Assembly (NCBI RefSeq): GCF_019430885.1 | Contig: NZ_JAHYBZ010000011.1 | Coordinates: 124,001-188,000, forward strand | Direction of reading: 5' to 3' | Source: Roseomonas alba | Lineage (GTDB): Bacteria > Pseudomonadota > Alphaproteobacteria > Acetobacterales > Acetobacteraceae | DNA: 64,000 nucleotides | In this document: positions 8,178 through 16,419 of the stretch, in pieces | How the letters are laid out: the number at the start of each line of letters is the position of its first letter | Position numbering within the stretch: position 1 is the first letter of the stretch | Position numbers and translations under genes: made by a program | The notes under the pieces: generated by a model | Databases searched by the model: none | Told to the model about the DNA's origin: nothing | Seen by the model: only the letters and a program-made list of their open reading frames with translations

Positions 8178-11100
8178 ATGCCCCGACAGGTCCGCCACCC
8201 AGCCAAGACAACCCGCCCCGGATCGAGCCGCTCACCGCCGCCGAATTCCGATCCCGCGGCCTTTCCGGTCGTTGGCATCGGTGCCTCGGCTGGCGGCCTG
8301 GAGGCCTGCCGCAAGCTCCTGGACGCGTTGCCGGCGGGTACCGGCATGGCCTTCATCCTGATCCAGCATCTCGACCCGACGCATGAGAGCATGATGGGGG
8401 ACCTGCTCGCCGGGCATACCACGATGCGCGTGCGACAGGCGACGGATGGCATGCGCCTGGAGCGCGAGCACCTCTATCTGATCCCGCCGGGAACATACCT
8501 CTCCGTCCGCGATGGCGCGCTGCACCTGTCGCAACCCCAGGCCCGTCATGGCGCGCGACTGCCTTTCGACTTCCTTCTGCACTCGCTGGCCGAGGCCTGC
8601 GGTTCGCGCGCGGTCTGCGTCATCCTGTCCGGCACCGGCGCGGATGGCAGCCTCGGCGCGCAGGCGGTGAAAGCGAAGGGCGGGCTCGTCATCGCGCAGG
8701 ATCCCGGTGAGGCGGATTTCGACGGCATGCCGCGCAGCGCGATCGCGACCGGCGCGGTGGATCTTGTGCTTCCGGCAAGTGAGATCCCCCGCGCGCTCAC
8801 CCGGCCCGACCCGCCCACACCGGCACGCGCCACCGGGCAGGACCGTCTGCCCGACATCATTGCCCTGCTCACGGCGCGGACTGCGCACGACTTTACGCTC
8901 TACAAGCCGGGCACGCTGCGCAGACGGATCGAGCGCCGCATGGCGATGGCCGCAGTCAAGGCCAATGCGCCGGACGCGTATCTCGATCTGCTCCGACGCG
9001 ATACGGATGAGCTCGACCGCCTGGCCAGGGATCTACTCATCCATGTCACCAGCTTCTTCCGCGATCCGAAGACGTTTGACGTGCTGGAGAAGGCTGCCCT
9101 GGCCGACCTCGTGCGAGGGCAGCCAACGGACCGTCCGCTCCGCGTCTGGATCGCCGGCTGCAGCACGGGGGAGGAGGCCTACTCGCTGGCCATGCTCTGC
9201 CTCGAGCAGATCGCCGCTGCGGCGCGCAGCATCAGGCTCCAGGTGTTCGCGTCGGACATAGACCCGGAGGCCGTCGCCACCGCGCGCGAAGGCCTCTACC
9301 CCGACAGCATCGTGGAAGCGGTTTCTCCAGCACGGCTTGCCCGCTTCTTCACGAAGGAGGAGCACGGTTACCGGGTCGTGCCGGAACTGCGTGCCGCGGT
9401 GATCTTCGCCGTACAGGATATCCTGGCCGATCCGCCCTTCTCGCGCCTCGACCTAATATCCTGCCGGAACCTGCTAATTTACCTGAATCCGGAGGCGCAG
9501 AGCAGGGTTATCGCCCTGTTCCACTTCGCCCTGCGCCCGGGCGGCGTGCTGCTGCTGGGCAGCGCCGAGACCGTGGGCAGCCTGGGCAGTGGTTTTGCGA
9601 CGATCGCCAAGGCCGAGCGTATCTATCGACATGTCGGCCACGGCCGCCCCGGCGAGCTCGCCCTGCCGCTCGGTACCGTCGATGGTGCGCGCGTCGCTCC
9701 GCGTTTGGGCTCGGCAGCCTCGCCGGCGCGCCCGGTTGTGCTAGCCGAGCTGTGCCGGCGTCTGGTGATGGAGGCCTATGCGCCGGCGGCGGTCCTGGTC
9801 GACCGCCAGAATGCCTGCCTTTATTCGCTGGGGCCGACCGACCGGTATCTGCGCGTGGCGCCGGGGCCCCCGACGCATGATCTGCTTGCCATGGCTCCGC
9901 CGAGCCTGCGCACGCGGCTCCGCGCCGCGATCCGGCAAGCGAGCCAGGGGAAGGCGCGCGTCATCGTGGCTGGCGGGCAGGTGCAGCGTGAGGGTGCACC
10001 AACGTCTTTCAGCATCGACGTGCGTCCGGTGTCGCATGATGGCGACACGCTGTACCTGATCTGCTTCGTCGACACGCCGACCAAATCGGGTCCGGGGCTC
10101 CGCGCCGCTGCAGCGGAAGACCTGTCACGGGTCGCCGAGCTAGAGCAGGAGCTCGAAGCCACGCGCCTGGAACTGCAGGGAACCATTCACAGCCTGGAAC
10201 TGGCCGCGGAGGAGCAGAAAACCCTTCACGAGGAGGCGCTCTCGGTCAACGAGGAGTATCAGTCCGCGAACGAGGAGCTGCTGACTTCGAAGGAAGAGCT
10301 GCAGTCGCTCAACGAGGAATTGACGGCTCTCAACAGCCAGCTTCAGGAAACCCTGGAGCGGCAGCGCACCACCTCCGACGATCTGCAGAATGTGCTCTAC
10401 AGCACGGATGTGGCGACGCTCTTCCTCGACACGAACCTCAGGATCCGCTTCTTCACGCCGGCCACCAAGGCACTGTTCCACGTCATTGCGAACGATGTCG
10501 GACGGCCGCTGTCGGACCTCCGCGCGCTGGCCGCCGATGACAGCCTGCTGGCTGATGCGCGTGCAGTGCTGAAGACGCTCGCACCGAGCGAGCGGGAAAT
10601 CGAAGCACCCGGTGGCGGCTGGTTCATGCGGCGGATCCTGCCCTACCGTACCCATGACGCCCGGGTGGAGGGCGTCGTCATGACCTTCACCGACATCACC
10701 GAGCGGAAGCATGCGGCACGGGCGCTGGAGGAGGCCAAGCAGCTGGCGGAACAGGCCAGCGTCGCGAAGTCGCGCTTCCTCGCCGCGGCGAGCCATGACC
10801 TACGCCAACCGCTCCAGACGCTGGTGCTGCTGCAGGGCCTGCTCTCGAAGGCTGACATGGGAGCGGCCGCGCAAAAACTGGTCGCTCTGCTCGAACCGAC
10901 CCTGAGCGCTATGACGAGCATGCTGAATACGCTCCTGGATATCAACCGGATCGAAACAGGCACGGTCAGCGCAGAACTGACGAACGTGCCGGTGAACGAC
11001 ATCCTCTCAACGCTACGGGAGGAATATACCTACCATGCCCGTGCACGAGGACTGGTCCTGCGCGTGGTGCCGTGCAGTCTCACGATCCACACCGATCCGC

Positions 11101-12551
11101 GTCTGCTTGAGCAAGTGCTCCGCAATCTGTTGTCGAACGCGTTGAAATACACCAGGCACGGCAAGGTGCTGCTCGGTTGCCGCCGGCGGGCGGGCGGGCT
11201 CCGTATCGAGATCTGGGATACCGGCATCGGCATCGCTCCGGAGGCCCTGCAGGCGATCTTCGAGGAATATCACCAGGCCGACAACGCGGCACGCGAACGG
11301 AGCCGCGGGCTCGGGCTCGGTCTGTCCATCGTTCGCCGGCTCGCGGCGATGCTCGGCCACGCCGTGCGCGTCCGCTCGCGCCCGGGGCACGGCTCCGTCT
11401 TCACCATCGACGTGGCGCTTGCCACAGAGGATGCAGGCGGGCGACCACCGCACGCGGCGCCCGGCAGCGATGGCGCCCGTCGCAGAGGCATGATCCTGGT
11501 GGTCGAGGACGATCCCGAGGTACGTGACCTCCTGGCCCTGGTGCTGCAGGAGGAGGGGCATCAGGCGATCACGGCACCAGACGGCATCGCGGCGCTGGAG
11601 ATGGTGTCGCGCAGAGGGCTCCACCCGGATCTTGTCCTCGCGGACTACAACCTGCCCGGCGGGATGGATGGCGTCCAGTTCGCCACCACGCTGCGCGAGA
11701 GATTGCGACACCAGGTGCCGGTCATCATGCTGACCGGCGACATCTCGACCGATACCCTGCAGAAGATGCTGCTGCTGGACTGCGTGCGGCTCCACAAGCC
11801 GATCAGGCTGCCCGATCTGACGGAGGCGCTTCGGGACCTTCTCGGCTCGGCGGTGCCGGCGTCGAGCGTGGCCACCACGCCTTCGCCGGAAGCCGTCGAC
11901 GTGCCCGTCATCGTCGTCATCGACGACGACAGCCAGGTCCGCGCAGCTCTGCGCGCCGTGCTCGAGGATGAGGGCAGGCTGGTCGAGGACTATGCGAATG
12001 GCGAGTCTTTTCTCGATTCCTACCGGCCCGGCCGCGAGGTCTGCCTGCTGGTCGACGCACGCCTGCCAGGCATCGGAGGCCTCGAGCTGCTGCGGAAGCT
12101 GCAGGCCGCTGGCCACGAACTGCCGGCCATCATGATCACCGGCCAGGGCGATGTGCGGATGGCGGTACAGGCGATGAGGGCAGGTGCCGCGGATTTCATC
12201 GAGAAGCCGGTCAGTCGCGACGAGCTGCTTGCGGGGATCGATCGCGCGCTCGACCAGGCGCGGGATTCAAGCAAGCGCCTTGCCTGGCACGAAAGCGCGG
12301 CGCGCCGGATCGCGGGCCTGACGGCGCGGCAGCGTGAGGTGATGGAGCGCGTCCTCGCCGGTCATCCCAGCAAGAACATCGCCGCCGACCTGGGCATCAG
12401 CCAGCGCACCGTGGAGAATCACCGCGCCGCCGTCATGCGGAAGACGGGGGCGGCCTCGCTACCGGCCCTGGCCCGGCTGGCGCTGGCGGCCGATGGGAAC
12501 GCGGAAGCGGAGACACATGGCTCGGCGGGGGTAGGGCCGCAGGCTAGGTAG
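8178..12551 (+). CDS. CheB-CheR-PAS-histidine kinase-REC-REC-HTH fusion protein
   Basis: A 1457-residue cytoplasmic signalling protein. Residues about 28-210 are a CheB methylesterase domain with Ser37 (GIGASAGG), His64 (IQHLDP) and Asp156 (SGTGADG). About 225-490 are a CheR methyltransferase (AGCSTGEEAYSLAM SAM loop). A coiled coil covers 650-735 (repeated NEE/SKEEL/NEELTALNSQL) and a PAS domain about 736-850. The kinase has its phospho-His at 873 (ASHDLRQPL) and an HATPase with DTGIGI and GLGLGL boxes. Two receivers follow with Asp1156 (LADYNLPGG) and Asp1293 (LVDARLPG), then a FixJ/LuxR-type HTH from about 1380. Every catalytic residue checked is present. CheB/CheR kinases are known in stress sensing, but the addition of a FixJ-like response regulator makes input, kinase and DNA-binding output one chain. 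It is transcribed away from the receiver/desaturase operon, a plausible target. Confidence 0.9.
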   Translation: MPRQVRHPAKTTRPGSSRSPPPNSDPAAFPVVGIGASAGGLEACRKLLDALPAGTGMAFILIQHLDPTHESMMGDLLAGHTTMRVRQATDGMRLEREHLYLIPPGTYLSVRDGALHLSQPQARHGARLPFDFLLHSLAEACGSRAVCVILSGTGADGSLGAQAVKAKGGLVIAQDPGEADFDGMPRSAIATGAVDLVLPASEIPRALTRPDPPTPARATGQDRLPDIIALLTARTAHDFTLYKPGTLRRRIERRMAMAAVKANAPDAYLDLLRRDTDELDRLARDLLIHVTSFFRDPKTFDVLEKAALADLVRGQPTDRPLRVWIAGCSTGEEAYSLAMLCLEQIAAAARSIRLQVFASDIDPEAVATAREGLYPDSIVEAVSPARLARFFTKEEHGYRVVPELRAAVIFAVQDILADPPFSRLDLISCRNLLIYLNPEAQSRVIALFHFALRPGGVLLLGSAETVGSLGSGFATIAKAERIYRHVGHGRPGELALPLGTVDGARVAPRLGSAASPARPVVLAELCRRLVMEAYAPAAVLVDRQNACLYSLGPTDRYLRVAPGPPTHDLLAMAPPSLRTRLRAAIRQASQGKARVIVAGGQVQREGAPTSFSIDVRPVSHDGDTLYLICFVDTPTKSGPGLRAAAAEDLSRVAELEQELEATRLELQGTIHSLELAAEEQKTLHEEALSVNEEYQSANEELLTSKEELQSLNEELTALNSQLQETLERQRTTSDDLQNVLYSTDVATLFLDTNLRIRFFTPATKALFHVIANDVGRPLSDLRALAADDSLLADARAVLKTLAPSEREIEAPGGGWFMRRILPYRTHDARVEGVVMTFTDITERKHAARALEEAKQLAEQASVAKSRFLAAASHDLRQPLQTLVLLQGLLSKADMGAAAQKLVALLEPTLSAMTSMLNTLLDINRIETGTVSAELTNVPVNDILSTLREEYTYHARARGLVLRVVPCSLTIHTDPRLLEQVLRNLLSNALKYTRHGKVLLGCRRRAGGLRIEIWDTGIGIAPEALQAIFEEYHQADNAARERSRGLGLGLSIVRRLAAMLGHAVRVRSRPGHGSVFTIDVALATEDAGGRPPHAAPGSDGARRRGMILVVEDDPEVRDLLALVLQEEGHQAITAPDGIAALEMVSRRGLHPDLVLADYNLPGGMDGVQFATTLRERLRHQVPVIMLTGDISTDTLQKMLLLDCVRLHKPIRLPDLTEALRDLLGSAVPASSVATTPSPEAVDVPVIVVIDDDSQVRAALRAVLEDEGRLVEDYANGESFLDSYRPGREVCLLVDARLPGIGGLELLRKLQAAGHELPAIMITGQGDVRMAVQAMRAGAADFIEKPVSRDELLAGIDRALDQARDSSKRLAWHESAARRIAGLTARQREVMERVLAGHPSKNIAADLGISQRTVENHRAAVMRKTGAASLPALARLALAADGNAEAETHGSAGVGPQAR

Positions 12552-12734
12552 TTTCCGGGGCTGGCGCTGCCGCGCAAGGTGGGCTTGGCTGCTGTCCCGC
12601 CACTCATGGAGGCCGCCCGAGGCCGCTGGGCCAAGGACGATCCTGGGCCGATAATTCTCGGCACTCGTGCTCGCGCCGCAGCGTTGTGACTCGGCTATCG
12701 GCCTCACCATGCTTGCAGCATCCTGGAGGCCATC

Positions 12735-12959
12735 ATGACGCCGCTGCTACCGCGTTCCCCAGCCGAGAGCCTACTGACGATCGTCTTTGACCATCGGGTC
12801 GTCTCACGCGCCATCCTTGGAAGTGTCACCTTCGGCGACATTGCGCGAATACGGGCAGGTTTGGCCCACCCCCGCTACGGTGATCCGCTAGCCATTTCGG
12901 TGGTTCTTGGACATTGCGATGCTGGCGCGCCCATCGACGGTTCAGCATCCCGACACTGA
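12735..12959 (+). CDS. Small hypothetical protein
   Basis: A 74-residue frame with a good ribosome-binding site (GGAGG six bases before the ATG). I do not recognise the family. The middle (GSVTFGDIARIRAGLAHPRYGDPLAISVVLG) looks protein-like but the C-terminus is short and polar. It lies alone downstream of the hybrid kinase in a decayed stretch, so it may be a remnant. Confidence 0.35.
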   Translation: MTPLLPRSPAESLLTIVFDHRVVSRAILGSVTFGDIARIRAGLAHPRYGDPLAISVVLGHCDAGAPIDGSASRH

Positions 12960-13150
12960 TCCGGATGCTTCCGCCGCCATCGTTGACATGCCGTCCACAA
13001 ATCCTTCGATCCTGTTCGAGATGTCCCGGCCCAGGCTCGCATGGCAAGGCATCGGCACGCCCGTCCCGGCGCTGCGCAAAGTAGTCCGCGACACCGTCGC
13101 CGGGCCGTGTGCCTATGCGGCCGGTTGGTCGAGCCTCCAACGCCTCGTCT

Positions 13151-13285
13151 CTACACCTTTCGGGCAGGCAGCAGTGTTGCCTGCGCCCTGGTGGCCGCGA
13201 AGGGTGACGCAGCGGCGATGACCTTCACCTTGGGTTGCTTGGGCTTCTTCGCTTCCCGGCTGGTCCGCTTCTGACCTTTGGCCAT
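13151..13285 (-). CDS. Small basic protein of the MAKGQKR type
   Basis: A 44-residue protein from the ATG at 13285 to the stop at 13151. It begins MAKGQKRTSREAKKPKQPK and is rich in Lys and Arg at the N-terminus. Many alphaproteobacteria carry a small uncharacterised protein with this MAKGQKR-S/T-N/S-REAKKPK start, so the frame is supported by resemblance although it has no assigned function. The charge suggests nucleic-acid or ribosome contact, which is only a guess. It stands alone, with a short gap to the truncated nhaA upstream on the same strand. Confidence 0.6.
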   Translation of the reverse strand: MAKGQKRTSREAKKPKQPKVKVIAAASPFAATRAQATLLPARKV

Positions 13286-13411
13286 TGCTCTCTCCTGTGG
13301 TTGGCGGATGCTGCGCGACGCTGATCGCCCGGCGCATTTTCACAGCATGGCGGTCCGCTTGGCCGCAAATGATGCGCCTGCACCGTGCACATCGTGGTCC
13401 GCATCACGGAA

Positions 13412-14035
13412 TCACAGGGCGCGGGGCAACATGTTTTCGTGCTGTCCGGCATCGGCAGCGCTCGCCATGGTCTCCCGACGGCGGCCGATATGACCAAGCC
13501 ATGCCAGCAGCGAAAGTCCTCCCGCCGCCGAGATGACGGAGGCGACCAGGATGCCAAGCTTCGCGGCCTCAAGCAGCGCATCCTCGAAGGCAAGCTCGGC
13601 GATGAACAACGCCATGGTGAAACCGACGCCTGCGAGCATGCCGCCGCCGGCAAGGACGCCCCAGCCCAGGGCCTTCGGTCGCACGGCGGCGCCTGAGCGT
13701 ACTGCCAGCCAGGCGAAAGCCAGGATTCCGAGCGGTTTGCCAAGCGAAAAGCCGATCACCACAGCCAAGGTGATCGGATCCGCAAGGCCGGCGAGGGAAA
13801 CATGCACACCGGCATTGGCCAGCGCGAACAGCGGCATGACGCCGAATGCCACCCAGGGATGCAGGACCAGTTCCAGTCGCTCTACTGGTGCCAGGCCTTC
13901 CCGCGTCGCCTTGCCAGCCGAGCGTAGCAACTTCCGGTCCTCGGTATCCCCGCTCCAGTGGTTGCCGGGTGGATACCCGGCAGCATTCTCGGCCGGCACA
14001 GTCGTCGCCGGCATGCCGATCGGCGCTGCGAGCAC
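13412..14035 (-). pseudogene. nhaA: Truncated Na+/H+ antiporter NhaA (C-terminal half)
   Basis: From about residue 27 the frame matches the C-terminal half of NhaA: ERLELVLHPWVAFGVMPLFALANAGV followed by the last membrane helices (SLGKPLGILAFAW, LAGVGFTMALFIAELAF). Full NhaA is close to 390 residues with 12 helices; only about 180 matching residues are left. The N-terminal half, with the two essential aspartates of helix V and the pH sensor, is absent upstream. It cannot transport and is best read as a remnant. Confidence 0.8.
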
Positions 14036-14545
14036 GTCCCCCTATGGCGCTGCTTCGCATGCATCGGGCCGATCCTTACAGGACGCGCGCTGGTCTGGCG
14101 GCGGCGGTGCGTGCGAGGTCAGCGCCCCGTGGCTCGCAACGCTGGTTCAGGCTTTCCATCTGGCAGGGCGGGCGCGATCGCTTGGTTGATCCTGCCAATG
14201 AGGAGCTGTTGGCCGCGTAGTGAAGCGGCGTCCATGGCTTCGACGAAGCCCCTGCGGTCGACACCACGCCGCTGCCTGGAACGCGGCGACGGATCTGGGG
14301 TCGTACCGCGATGCCGGGCGTTGAACTTGGACCGTCCCCGACCTGGCGCATGGCTTCCCGATCGATAGTGGCGTGGCCGGCAGTGGCAGCGCAGGGCCCT
14401 GAGTTATCGATGCGGGAATCTCTGCCGCGCGGCATATCGCCGCGTTCTGGGGCATCGACCGCGCCTGGCGCTGAGGATTTCTGCCGCGACGAAAGCCGCA
14501 AGCGGTCCGGTATTGGTAACTTGTGCGGACACCGTGTAGTGCCTG
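14036..14545. other. Degenerate stretch without a supported gene
   Basis: Both strands contain only short frames with no recognisable family. The stretch lies between the nhaA and exoD remnants and is probably decayed coding DNA. A tag stop in the exoD frame at 14537 suggests the upstream part of exoD has eroded into it. Confidence 0.4.
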
Positions 14546-14962
14546 TTGCTGATGGTTCCGCCGATGCAGATGATTCCGGCCCGCGGCAGGCCGCTCTTTC
14601 CCCGCCGTGTTGACGAACGGCATTTGGCGGAACGCAGTCTTGCTAAGATGGTGCGACGTGCGGTGCCTGTCATTCGCTGGCTGGAGCGCTTCATCCGCCG
14701 GCGATGGTATACGCCGTTCGTGGCGACGAAGCGGGTGGTCGGCGTCATCGTGCTGCTGCTGGGTGCCTGCCTTCTCGTCCCGGTGCCGCTGAGCAATCTG
14801 CTGCAGGCCCTGGTGATCACGCTGATCGCCTTCGCGTATCTGGAGTAGGACGGCCTGTTGCTCTGAGCCGCGCTGCTCGTCGCACTCTGGAACCTCGCGA
14901 CGGCCGGCATCTTCATATGGGAAGCGGCAAGTGCCACCGGTTGGGTGCCTGGCCTTCTCTGA
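14546..14962 (+). pseudogene. exoD: ExoD-family membrane protein, broken by in-frame stops
   Basis: The frame encodes the C-terminal half of an ExoD (exopolysaccharide synthesis) family protein: VPPMQMIPARGRPLFPRR, an ERFIRRRW amphipathic segment, then membrane helices (VVGVIVLLLGACLLVPVPL, NLLQALVITLIAFAYLE). The frame is interrupted by TAG after AYLE and by TGA five codons later. The matching ALLVALWNLATAGIFIWEAA helix continues to the natural stop at 14960-14962. The 5' half is also missing. It is a clear pseudogene; a short 100-residue product is possible but would lack the last helices. Confidence 0.75.
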
Positions 14963-15025
14963 GCGCGAGGGTGCGTGCGGCGGGGGACCGCAGTTGAGGA
15001 TAACACCGCAGGAAAGGATCTCGTT

Positions 15026-15838
15026 GTGACGGTCATTGTCTCGGTGAAGATCAACGACGGCATCGTCATGGCCGCCGACAGCGCGGGTACCATGGAAAGC
15101 GGACAGATCTACGCGCACGCGCACAAGATCGCCAATCTATGCGAAGGCTTGTCCATCGGGGCCATGTCCACGGGATCGGGAGGCATCGGGAACGAGTCTG
15201 TCGAGACGCTCCTCAAGGACCTGAGACGGCGATTTGCCGGTCTCAGCGCGGGGCACAGGGACTGGCGGCTCGATCCCGAAACCTACACAGTCGAAAAGGT
15301 CGCGGATCGATTGCGCAGCTTTCTCTTCGAGGAGAAGGCCGCGGTCTGCGCTGATCCAACGAACATCCAGGTGCGTGTCTGTGGCTACTCCGCCGGCCGC
15401 CCATTGGCCGAAATATGGGAAGTCAACCTGACACAGCAGGCATGCCCGCCGCCGCGGCGCGTCATGGACGAGAGCCTCTTCGGCGTGTTGTGGGACGGGC
15501 AGTATGAGGCCTTGAACCGGCTCATCCTGGGTATCGGCTTTGACATCGATGCCGTGCTGATACGCCATGGCATGGCCCCTCAGCAGGCCGCCGACCTTCA
15601 GAAGAGACTGGTCAAGGATCTGTATGCGACGCTCGCCGTCCCGGCGATGCCGATCCAGGATGCGATCGACCTCGCGCGATTCCTGGTCGAAACGACGATC
15701 GGCTTTGTCCGCTTCGCCGTCTTCCTGCCGAAATCAGTCGGCGGTTCGGTCGAAATTGCAACCATCACGAAACATGAGGGCTTCCGTTGGGTGCAGCGAA
15801 AGAGCTTCCACCTGCCCGATGAGCCGCGAGAGCGCTGA
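15026..15838 (+). CDS. Stand-alone proteasome-fold Ntn hydrolase
   Basis: I start this gene at the GTG at 15026, which has AGGAAAGGA a few bases upstream and leaves Thr directly after the initiator Met. With that Thr as residue 1, the protein has Asp17 (VMAADSAG) and Lys33 (HAHKIAN), the exact positions of the catalytic Thr1, Asp17 and Lys33 of proteasome beta subunits and HslV. The first beta strands (TVIVSVKINDGIVMAADS) match the fold well. At 269 mature residues it is longer than HslV (about 175) and slightly longer than Anbu (about 240). No HslU or other unfoldase is next to it. It is probably a peptidase or amidohydrolase of the Ntn superfamily, possibly self-assembling; the substrate is unknown. 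A longer start at 14975 would bury the Thr and is less likely. Confidence 0.8.
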   Translation: MTVIVSVKINDGIVMAADSAGTMESGQIYAHAHKIANLCEGLSIGAMSTGSGGIGNESVETLLKDLRRRFAGLSAGHRDWRLDPETYTVEKVADRLRSFLFEEKAAVCADPTNIQVRVCGYSAGRPLAEIWEVNLTQQACPPPRRVMDESLFGVLWDGQYEALNRLILGIGFDIDAVLIRHGMAPQQAADLQKRLVKDLYATLAVPAMPIQDAIDLARFLVETTIGFVRFAVFLPKSVGGSVEIATITKHEGFRWVQRKSFHLPDEPRER

Positions 15839-16114
15839 CGCCGGTTCAGGGGCCTTGATCCGCCGCTTCCCTTGATTGCACCTGCTCAAGCTGCGGCCCG
15901 AACCATCGCCCCCAGATGTGCCATGCCCGCGATGTCTGCGGGAGACCGTGCAATCTGACCGGCCCAGCGCCATATCTGAAGACGCGGCTGTGGACCTGGC
16001 CCCAACGTCTCTTCCAGCGACAGGTCGATAGCCATGCCTCGCCGGCGGCCTCGGTGGCCGTCGTCGACCCGCGCCTCCTCGGCGCCAATGACAACAACCT
16101 CGGAGACATCGGTC

Positions 16115-16285
16115 ATGGACAAGGACAGGATCATCGGATCGGCGAAGCAGGTCGAGGGCTCCGTCAAGGAAGCCGTCGGCAAGGCCATCGGCGACGCCAA
16201 GCTGCAGGTGGATGGCAGGGCGGAGAAGGCGGAGGGCAAGGCCCAGAACCTTCTCGGGGCTCTCAAGGACACCCTGAAGCCGTAG
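16115..16285 (+). CDS. CsbD-like stress protein
   Basis: A 56-residue hydrophilic protein (MDKDRIIGSAKQVEGSVKEA) ending LLGALKDTLKP, which matches the CsbD family. These are small, abundant general-stress proteins of unknown molecular role. The ATG at 16115 follows GGAGA. The start fits family length; a longer in-frame start upstream adds a low-complexity Arg/Pro stretch and is unlikely. It is monocistronic, with a strong hairpin just after the stop. Confidence 0.85.
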   Translation: MDKDRIIGSAKQVEGSVKEAVGKAIGDAKLQVDGRAEKAEGKAQNLLGALKDTLKP

Positions 16286-16293
16286 CGCTGCGC

Positions 16294-16321
16294 GGCTCCG
16301 CCCATGTGACGTGGCGGAGCC
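16294..16321 (+). terminator. Hairpin after csbD-like gene
   Basis: A perfect 9-bp inverted repeat (GGCTCCGCC / GGCGGAGCC) with a 10-base loop starts 8 bases after the stop codon. There is no T-tract, so it may stabilise the mRNA or act as a bidirectional weak terminator. Confidence 0.5.
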
Positions 16322-16419
16322 AACCTGCGCCCGCAAGCGGATGAAACCAAGCCGCCCGGAAAGGAACTGCGTGAAGCGGCTGCTGGAAGCAGCTGTCAAT
16401 CACGTCGTGGCATTCAGGA

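Noticed and set aside
7943..8452. N-terminal extension of the receiver protein to 8452
   Set aside because: The extra 170 codons are antisense to the start of the hybrid kinase and have no homology features.
14975..15025. Upstream in-frame start for the Ntn hydrolase
   Set aside because: It would hide the catalytic Thr behind 17 extra residues, while the GTG at 15026 has a good ribosome-binding site and places Thr directly after Met.
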